A DNA stretch of 49,056 nt from Chromobacterium subtsugae (GTDB lineage: Bacteria > Pseudomonadota > Gammaproteobacteria > Burkholderiales > Chromobacteriaceae). Made by a program: the position numbers and the translations under genes. The DNA is taken from positions 1-49,056 of the forward strand of contig NZ_JYKA01000027.1 in NCBI RefSeq assembly GCF_001676875.1, written 5' to 3'. Every line of letters begins with the position of its first letter. The first letter of the stretch is position 1. Below the pieces are notes generated by a model that saw only the letters and a program-made list of their open reading frames with translations, ran no database searches and was not told the DNA's origin. Shown in pieces: positions 34,391 through 42,035 of the stretch.

Positions 34391-34789
34391 CTATGGCTTG
34401 GCGGCGGGCATGGGCCAGGGCGGCGGCAAGGCCTCGGCGGCGGCGGGCGCTGCCAGGGGCTGGCTTGGCGCGGCATCGGCCGGCTCCGGGCCCTGCCCGG
34501 CCCACGGCGCGTCCACCACCTGGCGCGAACCGGACTGCAGCCGCAGCAAGTTGGCGCGGATGTCCTCGCGGTCCGGCGCGATGCGCGCCGCCCGCTCCAG
34601 CAGCACGATGGCGCTGCCGGTTTGGCCTGCCTTGACCAGTTGCAGCGCCAGGCGGTTGATCGCCTCCGGCTGGTAAGGGTGCTGCCAGTACCAGGCGCGC
34701 GCGGCGTCCAGCTCGACGGATGCCGCCATGCCCGCCTGCGGCAGCAGCGCGATGGCCAGACAACAGCCCACCATTTTGAGCAGATTCAC
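34391..34789 (-). CDS. Small exported TPR protein at the end of the bcs operon
   Basis: A 132-aa protein starting at GTG, with GGAG in the bcsC stop region seven bases upstream; the gap to bcsC is 10 bases. The signal peptide is MNLLKMVGCCLAIALLPQAGMA. The mature part has one or two TPR-like motifs (ELDAARAWYWQHPYQPEAINRLALQLVKAG, SAIVLLERAARIAPDREDIRANLLRL) and then a long Ala/Pro tail, as for a protein reaching across the periplasm. It is not one of the standard Bcs subunits. I infer a periplasmic helper of BcsC, or of the BcsB-BcsC passage. Confidence 0.75.
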   Translation of the reverse strand: MNLLKMVGCCLAIALLPQAGMAASVELDAARAWYWQHPYQPEAINRLALQLVKAGQTGSAIVLLERAARIAPDREDIRANLLRLQSGSRQVVDAPWAGQGPEPADAAPSQPLAAPAAAEALPPPWPMPAAKP

Positions 34790-34799
34790 GTCATTCTCC

Positions 34800-37700
34800 T
34801 CAGAAGCTCGAATACGGCTGCAGCGGCTCCACCGGGAACGGCAGCGTCAGCGACGCGCCGTCCGGCTGGTAACGCAGGTAGAACAACGCCCGCCCCGGCT
34901 GGTAGTACTGCGAATGCTGGTACTCCAGCATGCCGCCCAGGGCCAGCCTGGAGGTCAGCTGGTATTCGAACGCGCCGCTCAGCGACACCCCCCAGCCCGG
35001 CCCCGAACTCGCGCTGACGTACGGATTGCCCGCCTGCGCCTGCAGGTCCGGCCGGGTGGGATAGAACGGCGACGCCGCCTCGTTGGCGCTAGACACCGAA
35101 ACCGACGCCCGCCCCAGCCAGCTCCAGCGCTCATTGCGCGCCGCGTAGCTGAGCGGGACCGACAGCGAGTTGTAACGCTGCGGGCTGTAATAGCCGCCCT
35201 GGCCGAAAGTGAATTCGCCCAGGTTTTTCTGGAACCAGAAATTGATGCTGTTGACGCCCACCGTCACTTGCCGGGTCGGCTCCTTCAGCAAGCGCCAGTA
35301 GACGCCGCCCATCGCCGTCAGCTTGCGGTTATCGGCCACGTTTTCGCCGGTCAGCTGTTGATAGGCGAAATTCGACCACACGCCGAAGCGTCCGCCCTTG
35401 TCGTAGCCCAGGCTGCCGCCGACGCCTGTGGCCACCACCCCGCCCCAGGTCTGGCCGGTGTAGGGATCGCGCACGCCGGCGTAGCTGAGCAGCGAACTGG
35501 TCACCGGGCGGCGCGCGGCCTCCAGCTTGTAGTTCAGGATGGAGACGCTGTCGGAATAGCGAACGCCGCCGATCAGATTGGACACCGGGAAGCTCTGCGG
35601 CGTGACGCCCGCGTCCACCCGCCAATGCTCGTTCTCGTAGCCCAGCCCCAGCGCCGCGCCTTGCGCGGTTTGCGCGCCGTACTGGCCGGCGCAGCTTTGC
35701 ACGCTGCTGCCGGACTGCGCGGCGCAGGCGGCGACCGAGCCGAAACGCTGCAGCGCGTAATCGTTGCCCAGGCTGTTGTCCAGCGAGCCGGCGTTGATGC
35801 TGACCGCGTCGGCGCGCAGGAAGTACTTGCCCGCGCGCGGGGCCGGCAATTCCACCAGCAGCGGCGCTTGCCACATCGTCATCTGCGACTGGCCCGGCGT
35901 GCCGTTGTCGGCGCTGCGGTAGGTCAGGTCCAGCCCCTGCCAGATCTTCACGCTGCGCGCGTCCAGCAATTCGGCGTAGTCTTCGTGCAAGCCTTCCTGC
36001 TGCGCCGATTCGGCCGGCACTGGCCGCAACGGCTGCTGCCCCAGCAGCAGGCCGCTGTTGGCGGTGGTCTGCACTTCGTTGCCGGCGGGGGCGAAACCGG
36101 CGCGATACCAGGCCAGCGCCTGGGCCGGCCTATCCTGCTGCCGGGCGCGCCGCGCCGCCTGCCCCATCAGCGCCGGGCTCTTCACCCCCTGCGCCAGCAA
36201 GGCGGCGATTTCGCGATCCAGCCGCTCCGTCTCGCCGGCGTCGCCCAGGCGCGTCAGCGCCCGCAAGCGGAAGTCCAGGCTGCGGCCGGGCTTGTCCCGC
36301 AGCAGCGCGTCCACGCCGTGCACGGCCAGGTCGCGCTGGCCGGTCTTGATGTAGAGATCCACCAGTTGGAGCTGCGCCTCGTCGTCGTCCGGCTGCTGGC
36401 TCAACACTTGCCGCAAGCGGGCGCGCGCGCTGCCCCAGCGGCCGGCGTCCATATCGTAATCGGCCAGCTTGCGCTGCAGGCGCGCGTCCTGCGGAGCCGC
36501 CGCGGCCGCCTGCAGCAGGATGGCTTGCGCGCGGGCGCCATCTCCGGCGTCCCGCGCCGCGTCCGCCTGCGCCGACGCCAGCGCGGCCTGCAGATCGGCC
36601 AGCTTGCGCTTTTGCTCATCGTTCATGTCCTGCCGCGTCTGGGCGGAAGCCGCCAGCAACGGCGCCGCCGCCGCCGCGTCGCCCAGGTCCAGCAGCAGGT
36701 CGGCGTAGGCCAGTTCATTGTCGGCGCCGGGCTGTTCCAGATATTGCGTCAACAGCATCTGGCGCGCGTGCTCGGCGTCGCCGGCGCGCAGCCAGGCCTG
36801 CGCCAGCTCGGAGAGCCGCGCCGGATCGCCGCGCATCAGACGTTCGGCGTTTTGCAGGCTGCGCCGCGCCTCGGCCGCATGGCCGAAAGCCAGCTGGGCG
36901 TCGGCCTGGCGCATGGTTTCCCGCAGCCACACCCGGCGCTGCAGCGCCGCCATGCCTTCGCTGCGCGCGTCCGGCGCGATGCGCTGCAAGGCGCCCAGCG
37001 CCGAGCGATCGTCTTCCCGCTTGGCCTGGAACAGCGCGTAGGCGTACAGGCTTTCCGGGCTGGCGGCCGGCGCGTCGGCCAGCTGGCGCAAGATGGCGCC
37101 GCCCTTGGCCGCGTCGCCGGCCGCCAGCCAGGCGTTGGCCAGCGCGTAGCGGTTCCAGGTGTTTTGCGGCTGCAAATCCACCGCCTTTTGCAGATGCGGC
37201 AGCGCCTGGCTCAGCTGGCCCTGGGCCAGCAGGCGGTCGCCCAGTTCGCGCTCCACGTCGGCGCGGGCCGACTGGTAGGACGTCCCCAGCGCGCGCTGCT
37301 GCTTCGGCGGCAGCGCGCGCAGCATCTCGGCCGCCTGCGCGTACTCGCCGGCATCCAGATAGGTGCGCAGCAGGCCCGCCAGCGCCTGGCCGCTGTCCAG
37401 CTTGCTCTGCAAGGCTTGGCGGTACAGCTGGCGCGCGCGGACGGCGTGCTTCTGCCCCGCCTGCCATTCGGCGTCGGCCAGCAGCACGTCGACATTGCCG
37501 GGCTGCTGTTTGCCGGCCTGGTCCAATTGCGCGCGCGCCGCCTGCCATTGTCCCGCCTGCATCGCCGCTTGCGCCCGCGCAAGCAGGTCGGCCAACTGGG
37601 CGTCGGCGATGCGGCGCTTCCAGCCCTTGTCGTCCGGCTGTTGCGATTGGCCCTGGCGATAGCTGGCCACCGCGTCGGCGTAGCGGCCCTGTTTCTCGCG

Positions 37701-38651
37701 CAGCCGGCCCAGGCTTTGCAGATAGCCGGCCTGCTTGCCGTAGCGGCTGGCCGCCAATTGCAAGCTTTTTTCCGCCGCCGCCAGCTGGTTGGCGTCCAGC
37801 TGCTTGTCGGCCGCCAGCAAGGCGCGGTAAGCCGGGTCGGCCAGCTGTTCGCGCCGCTTGCGCCGGCCATCCTGCAACGACGCCAGCCGCGAGCTGACCA
37901 ATTCGTCCTCCGGCTCCACCTTCAGATAGGCGAGATAGGCGTCATCCGGCAGGTCGGACTGCTGCAGCGCGCGGCGCCACAAGCCCAGCGCCTCGCTGCG
38001 GCTGTCGGAGAATTGCGTCAGCGCCTTCAGGTCCGCCAGCACGGAAGCCGGCACCGGCGGGTGCAGCAGGTAGATGCTGGCCAGCGCCAGGCGGTTTCGG
38101 TGATTGGACGGGCTTTGCCGGATCAGCTTTTTCAACTCGGCCTGGCTGCGGGCCCAGCCGCCATTGGGCAGCCGCGCCACCAATTGCCAGTACTCCAGCG
38201 CCAGCGCGCCTTCCGGCGGCGGCCCCTGGTACAGCGCGTTGAATGCGGCGTAAGCCTGTTCGATCTTGCCGCTGTTGAACAGGGAGCGCGCGGTCAGCAG
38301 CTTGTTGCGGTCCGGCCCCATGATGCGGCGCATCTGCTCCACGCGGGCGATGCCGGAATAGCCGGGATACAGCTTGCGCAATTTGGCCAGCGTCTGCTGC
38401 GCGTCCTTATCCTGGCGCTGCTGCACTTGCACCAGCGCCTGCAGGGTCAGCGCCTCGGCGCGATCCTGCGCAGTGGCGGCATGGATGCGCTGCAGCTTGT
38501 CCAGCGCCTGCTGCGCTTCCAGCGGCCGGCCCAGCGATTGCCATAGCCTGGCCTGCTCCAGCAGCGCCTGCGCCGGATCCACCGCCGCCGGCGCCGCATG
38601 CAGCGCGCCGCTGAAGCCCACCGCCAACATGGCGCTCAGGATGCCGCGCAT
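34800..38651 (-). CDS. bcsC: Cellulose export outer-membrane protein BcsC
   Basis: A 1283-aa protein that forms the periplasmic scaffold and outer-membrane channel for cellulose. ATG 38651 gives a signal peptide (MRGILSAMLAVGFSGALHA). About 900 residues of TPR repeats follow (A..LL..A...Q..GR..EA...L...., LARAQAAMQAGQWQAARAQLDQAGKQQPGN). The last 340 residues form the BCSC_C beta-barrel, starting near YAELLDARSVKIWQGLDLTYR and ending in aromatic strands to PLQPYSSF. The terminal Phe fits BAM recognition. The same frame stays open 5' through bcsZ, but the start is fixed by the signal peptide and a 16-base overlap with the bcsZ end. Confidence 0.95.
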   Translation of the reverse strand: MRGILSAMLAVGFSGALHAAPAAVDPAQALLEQARLWQSLGRPLEAQQALDKLQRIHAATAQDRAEALTLQALVQVQQRQDKDAQQTLAKLRKLYPGYSGIARVEQMRRIMGPDRNKLLTARSLFNSGKIEQAYAAFNALYQGPPPEGALALEYWQLVARLPNGGWARSQAELKKLIRQSPSNHRNRLALASIYLLHPPVPASVLADLKALTQFSDSRSEALGLWRRALQQSDLPDDAYLAYLKVEPEDELVSSRLASLQDGRRKRREQLADPAYRALLAADKQLDANQLAAAEKSLQLAASRYGKQAGYLQSLGRLREKQGRYADAVASYRQGQSQQPDDKGWKRRIADAQLADLLARAQAAMQAGQWQAARAQLDQAGKQQPGNVDVLLADAEWQAGQKHAVRARQLYRQALQSKLDSGQALAGLLRTYLDAGEYAQAAEMLRALPPKQQRALGTSYQSARADVERELGDRLLAQGQLSQALPHLQKAVDLQPQNTWNRYALANAWLAAGDAAKGGAILRQLADAPAASPESLYAYALFQAKREDDRSALGALQRIAPDARSEGMAALQRRVWLRETMRQADAQLAFGHAAEARRSLQNAERLMRGDPARLSELAQAWLRAGDAEHARQMLLTQYLEQPGADNELAYADLLLDLGDAAAAAPLLAASAQTRQDMNDEQKRKLADLQAALASAQADAARDAGDGARAQAILLQAAAAAPQDARLQRKLADYDMDAGRWGSARARLRQVLSQQPDDDEAQLQLVDLYIKTGQRDLAVHGVDALLRDKPGRSLDFRLRALTRLGDAGETERLDREIAALLAQGVKSPALMGQAARRARQQDRPAQALAWYRAGFAPAGNEVQTTANSGLLLGQQPLRPVPAESAQQEGLHEDYAELLDARSVKIWQGLDLTYRSADNGTPGQSQMTMWQAPLLVELPAPRAGKYFLRADAVSINAGSLDNSLGNDYALQRFGSVAACAAQSGSSVQSCAGQYGAQTAQGAALGLGYENEHWRVDAGVTPQSFPVSNLIGGVRYSDSVSILNYKLEAARRPVTSSLLSYAGVRDPYTGQTWGGVVATGVGGSLGYDKGGRFGVWSNFAYQQLTGENVADNRKLTAMGGVYWRLLKEPTRQVTVGVNSINFWFQKNLGEFTFGQGGYYSPQRYNSLSVPLSYAARNERWSWLGRASVSVSSANEAASPFYPTRPDLQAQAGNPYVSASSGPGWGVSLSGAFEYQLTSRLALGGMLEYQHSQYYQPGRALFYLRYQPDGASLTLPFPVEPLQPYSSF

Positions 38652-39763
38652 GCGCCCTCCCAGGCCGGCTTGAGCTCGCCATTCGCGTTGAACTGATATC
38701 GGCCTTGCTGCCAACCCTGGCCAAACAGTGTCAGCACATGGTCGTAATAGGCATCCGGCCGCTCCGACAGCGGCATCGCCTCCACACGCAGCAACTGCGC
38801 CTGCAGCGCCGCCTGCTCGTCCTGCGCTTGCAGGAACGGCAGCAGCGCCATCGAAAACCCTATCGGCCCGGTGCCCTGTGCCTTGCCGTTGCGGGTGTCC
38901 ACTGTTTCCGGCGGCAGCCCGGTTTTGGCCACCAGTTGCGCCATCGGCTTGAATTTGGCCAGCAAGGCCGTCCGGCCCGGCGCGTCGGGCGCCAGCATGC
39001 CGGTCCACAGGTAGACGCGGATGGCGTTGTAGCTGCCGGCGGCCTGGCTGGCCGCATCGGCGGAAAAGCCCTGGCGGTAAGCCGCCCAGTCGGGCGCGTA
39101 TCCTGCAGGCGCGCTCTCCAGCAGCAGGCGCTGCGAGGTGCCGCGCAATGCCGCCCAGCCGGAGCCAGGCAAGGCGTGCGCCATGCGCGCCACCAGTTGC
39201 GGCGGCACATAGCTGGGATTCAGCCGGGTCAGCCCCGGCTTGCTGAAGCCGTAGCGGCCGGGCAGCAGGGTCGGCCCCAGGCCCGGCAGGTCGGCCACCT
39301 CCTCGCGCAGGATGCGCAAGGCCAGCAGCTTGCCCAGCGCGGTGTAGCGCGGCTCGCGCCACAGCCGGCCGGCTTCCAGCAGGTTGTAGGCTATCCACAG
39401 GTCGGAATCGGACGCGCTGTTGTCGTCCATCACGCCCCACTGGCCGTCTGGGCGCTTGCCCCATTGCCAGGCGGGCAGGCGCGCGCTGAAGTCGCCGCCG
39501 GCCAGGTTGTCGCGGGTCCAGCGCAGCAGCTTGTCGAAAGCCGGCCGGTCGTTGGCGGCCAGCGCGAAGAACAGCGCGTAGCTTTGCCCTTCGGAAGTGG
39601 TGGGCTGGCCGTCGGCGCCGCGGTCCACCACCCGGCCGCCGTCGGAAACGAAATGGCGCTGGAAATCCTGCCAGGCCGGCCAGCCGTCGCACGGCGCGGC
39701 CCGGGCCGTGGAAATGGCCAGCGCGCCCAGCGCCGCCAGCAGCGCGCGTCGCGGGATGCCCAC
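38636..39763 (-). CDS. bcsZ: Periplasmic cellulase BcsZ (GH8)
   Basis: A 375-aa endo-beta-1,4-glucanase that trims cellulose during secretion. Start GTG 39763 has GGGAG six bases upstream. The signal peptide is MGIPRRALLAALGALAISTARA. GH8 features follow: TTSEGQSYALFFALAANDRPAFDKLLRW, with the catalytic Glu in SEGQ, then DNSASDSDLWIAYNLLEAGRLW and SYNAIRVYLWTGM. All the usual blocks are present. It lies between bcsB and bcsC, with overlaps or a one-base gap on either side. Confidence 0.95.
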   Translation of the reverse strand: MGIPRRALLAALGALAISTARAAPCDGWPAWQDFQRHFVSDGGRVVDRGADGQPTTSEGQSYALFFALAANDRPAFDKLLRWTRDNLAGGDFSARLPAWQWGKRPDGQWGVMDDNSASDSDLWIAYNLLEAGRLWREPRYTALGKLLALRILREEVADLPGLGPTLLPGRYGFSKPGLTRLNPSYVPPQLVARMAHALPGSGWAALRGTSQRLLLESAPAGYAPDWAAYRQGFSADAASQAAGSYNAIRVYLWTGMLAPDAPGRTALLAKFKPMAQLVAKTGLPPETVDTRNGKAQGTGPIGFSMALLPFLQAQDEQAALQAQLLRVEAMPLSERPDAYYDHVLTLFGQGWQQGRYQFNANGELKPAWEGACAAS

Positions 39764-39764
39764 C

Positions 39765-42035
39765 TCAAGACTCCCGGATGCGGCGCGCCGCCAGCGCCTT
39801 GAACAGGCGCAGGATGGCGAAGGCGAAGATCAGCACCGCCAGCGCCGACAGCCCTGCCAGCAGCAGCGGATGGGCGGACAGGAACAGCCACACCCAAGTC
39901 CACAGCGGCAGGTTGCCGACATAGTACACCGGCCCCAGTTGCTGGCTGTCTATGGTGTCGCCGCGCACCAGCACCGCGCTGCCCGACATCTGCGCCACCT
40001 TGCCGTCGTCGGCCAGCGCGCCGGTCGCCAGCGCCAGCGCGTCGGGCTCGCTGCCGGTGACGATCACCGCGCTGCGGCCGCTGGCCAGCGGCGATTCCAG
40101 CGCCAGGATCGCGCCCAGCTTGCCCTGGGCGGCGAAGTCCACCTGGCCGTTGATGCGGCCGCCGGCCGCCTGGCCCGGCGCTTGGCCCATGCCGGCCGGC
40201 AGATCGGTGGTTTCGCCCTCAGCCACCTTGCGGCCGGCGCTGTCCAGCGTGGTGGGCAGCTTGTCGCGCCAGGCTTTGAGCAAGCCCAGGTTGCGGGCGT
40301 TGCCCACGATCAGCAGGTCCATTTTTTTGACGCTATCCAGCGCGCCCTCGTCCACCAGCCGATAGCGCAGCGCCGGGTAACCGGTGGACTGGCCCATCTG
40401 GCCCATCACATTGAGGAAGGCGCCGATGTCCTGCTGCGCCGGCTGGCGCGGCAGCACCACCGCGGTGTCCGACAAGTCGGCCATCCGGGTGAACGGGAAG
40501 CCGGAAGTGGCGAACAAGCCCAGGTTGGGCAGCGCCGCGTAGTGCGGATAGCCGCTGAAATCGATGGTGGAGTCCGGGTCTATCGCCGCGCGGTTGCCGT
40601 CGGCCAGGTTATTGGCGCACTCGCCCTGCTTCTCCGCGGCGAACACGTACTGGAACTGCATCTCGTTGCGGCTGCCGACGCGGAAAGGCGGCAGCAGGAT
40701 GCGGTCGATATTGCTGAGCAAGCCGTTTTCCAGCACCGGCAGGCGCAGGCTGGTCTGGGTGCTGCCCACGCCGCTGGCGTTGAGGTTCAGGCTTTGCACG
40801 AACAGCTCGTTGATGCCGATATTGAGGCGCGAGCCGGTCGCCTGCTGCTGGCCGGTGTAGCGGAATTTCAGGTCCAGCGGAATGCCGCGGCTGCCCCAGG
40901 TGAATAGGTCGCCCGGCACGCGGAACGAGACGCGCACCGGCGCCGGCTGCTGGCCGGTGACCTGCAGGTCGCGCGGATTGTCCACCAGCTCGCCCAGCCG
41001 GGTCGGCCGGTCGGGTCGCACCCAGTTGGGCGCGTCGTAGGGCTTGCGCGGCGCTTCCAGCTTGATGCCGCGCACCGCCACCTGGCTGCCGCTCATGCCA
41101 GCCTGGCCCAGCACCAGCGCGTCGGTGGCCAGCTTGAGGTCCTTGTCGTCGCGGCCCAGGATCAGCAGCAGCTTGCGCTCGGGGCGTTCCGGATGCGGCA
41201 CGATGGCGATGGTGGGCGCGTTCACCGGCGGCAGCTTGGCGAGGAAGTCGGGACGCTGGCCGTTGACGGCGTAAACGATGGCGTGCTGCGCCGCCGGCAA
41301 GCTGTTGAGCGCGGCGCTGTAGCGCACGCCGCGCCAGCCGGCCTGGGCGCCAAACCACGAGGCCAGTTCGCCCGCCGCCTGCAGCGAAGTTTGCGACGGC
41401 CGCGCGGCGAAAATGAAGGGCAGCTTCAGCGGCGAGAAATCGCGCCGGTCGAAGAACGGCTCCGGGAAATAGCTCAGATCATTGACGAAAGGCAGCGCCT
41501 GCACCGTCATCTGCAGTTCGCTGGCATTGCTGATCTCCGCCCACAGGCTGCTGTGGGTTTCGTCTTCGCAACGATTGGTGTAATGGCCGATCAGGCGGAA
41601 CTTGAGCTGGTTGAAATTGGCCAGCAGGCGCGGGTCTAGCGGCAGGGTCAGCTGCTGCGGCTTGCCGCCCTGCTCTTTGGGCAAGGCCAGCACGGTCACC
41701 ACTTCGTCGTTGAGCAGCACCTGCACGTGCGACAGGTCGGCCAGCATCGCCGGCGAGAAGGTGTAACGCAGATGCAGCGTCAGCCCGGTGATCACCTCGT
41801 CGCCGCGGCTGCCGAAGCCGACGCCGACCAGGCTGTTGTCGCCGCGCATCTTGAGCGGATAGCCGGCGCCCATCTGCTTGAAGCTGAGGGTGCGGGTGGT
41901 GACCAGCGGCGCCGCCTGGGCCGGCGGCTGCGCGGCCGCCGTCTCCTCCTTGGCGCCGACACTCAGCGCCGGCGCCGCCAGCAGCAGGCCGGACAGCAGA
42001 ATGGACAGGGTTTTTCTTGGTATGCGGCTTGTCAT
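39765..42035 (-). CDS. bcsB: Cellulose synthase regulatory subunit BcsB
   Basis: A 756-aa periplasmic subunit held by one C-terminal membrane helix, which guides the glucan from BcsA across the periplasm. The start is ATG 42035, in an ATGA overlap with bcsA; the frame runs further upstream only as an antiframe of bcsA. The signal peptide is in PRKTLSILLSGLLLAAPALSVGA. Carbohydrate-binding and flavodoxin-like modules follow (LTLHLRYTFSPAMLADLSHVQV, NRCEDETHSSLWAEIS, FKFRYTGQQQATGSRLNIGIN-type blocks). The anchor is LWTWVWLFLSAHPLLLAGLS. Confidence 0.95.
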   Translation of the reverse strand: MTSRIPRKTLSILLSGLLLAAPALSVGAKEETAAAQPPAQAAPLVTTRTLSFKQMGAGYPLKMRGDNSLVGVGFGSRGDEVITGLTLHLRYTFSPAMLADLSHVQVLLNDEVVTVLALPKEQGGKPQQLTLPLDPRLLANFNQLKFRLIGHYTNRCEDETHSSLWAEISNASELQMTVQALPFVNDLSYFPEPFFDRRDFSPLKLPFIFAARPSQTSLQAAGELASWFGAQAGWRGVRYSAALNSLPAAQHAIVYAVNGQRPDFLAKLPPVNAPTIAIVPHPERPERKLLLILGRDDKDLKLATDALVLGQAGMSGSQVAVRGIKLEAPRKPYDAPNWVRPDRPTRLGELVDNPRDLQVTGQQPAPVRVSFRVPGDLFTWGSRGIPLDLKFRYTGQQQATGSRLNIGINELFVQSLNLNASGVGSTQTSLRLPVLENGLLSNIDRILLPPFRVGSRNEMQFQYVFAAEKQGECANNLADGNRAAIDPDSTIDFSGYPHYAALPNLGLFATSGFPFTRMADLSDTAVVLPRQPAQQDIGAFLNVMGQMGQSTGYPALRYRLVDEGALDSVKKMDLLIVGNARNLGLLKAWRDKLPTTLDSAGRKVAEGETTDLPAGMGQAPGQAAGGRINGQVDFAAQGKLGAILALESPLASGRSAVIVTGSEPDALALATGALADDGKVAQMSGSAVLVRGDTIDSQQLGPVYYVGNLPLWTWVWLFLSAHPLLLAGLSALAVLIFAFAILRLFKALAARRIRES

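Noticed and set aside
34728-38546. Plus-strand open frame of 1272 codons over bcsC
   Set aside because: Antisense shadow of the TPR region; the regular repeats of bcsC keep the opposite frame open.
38652-39692. N-terminal extension of bcsC to 1630 codons
   Set aside because: The extension lies wholly within bcsZ in another frame, and the start at 38651 gives a proper signal peptide.
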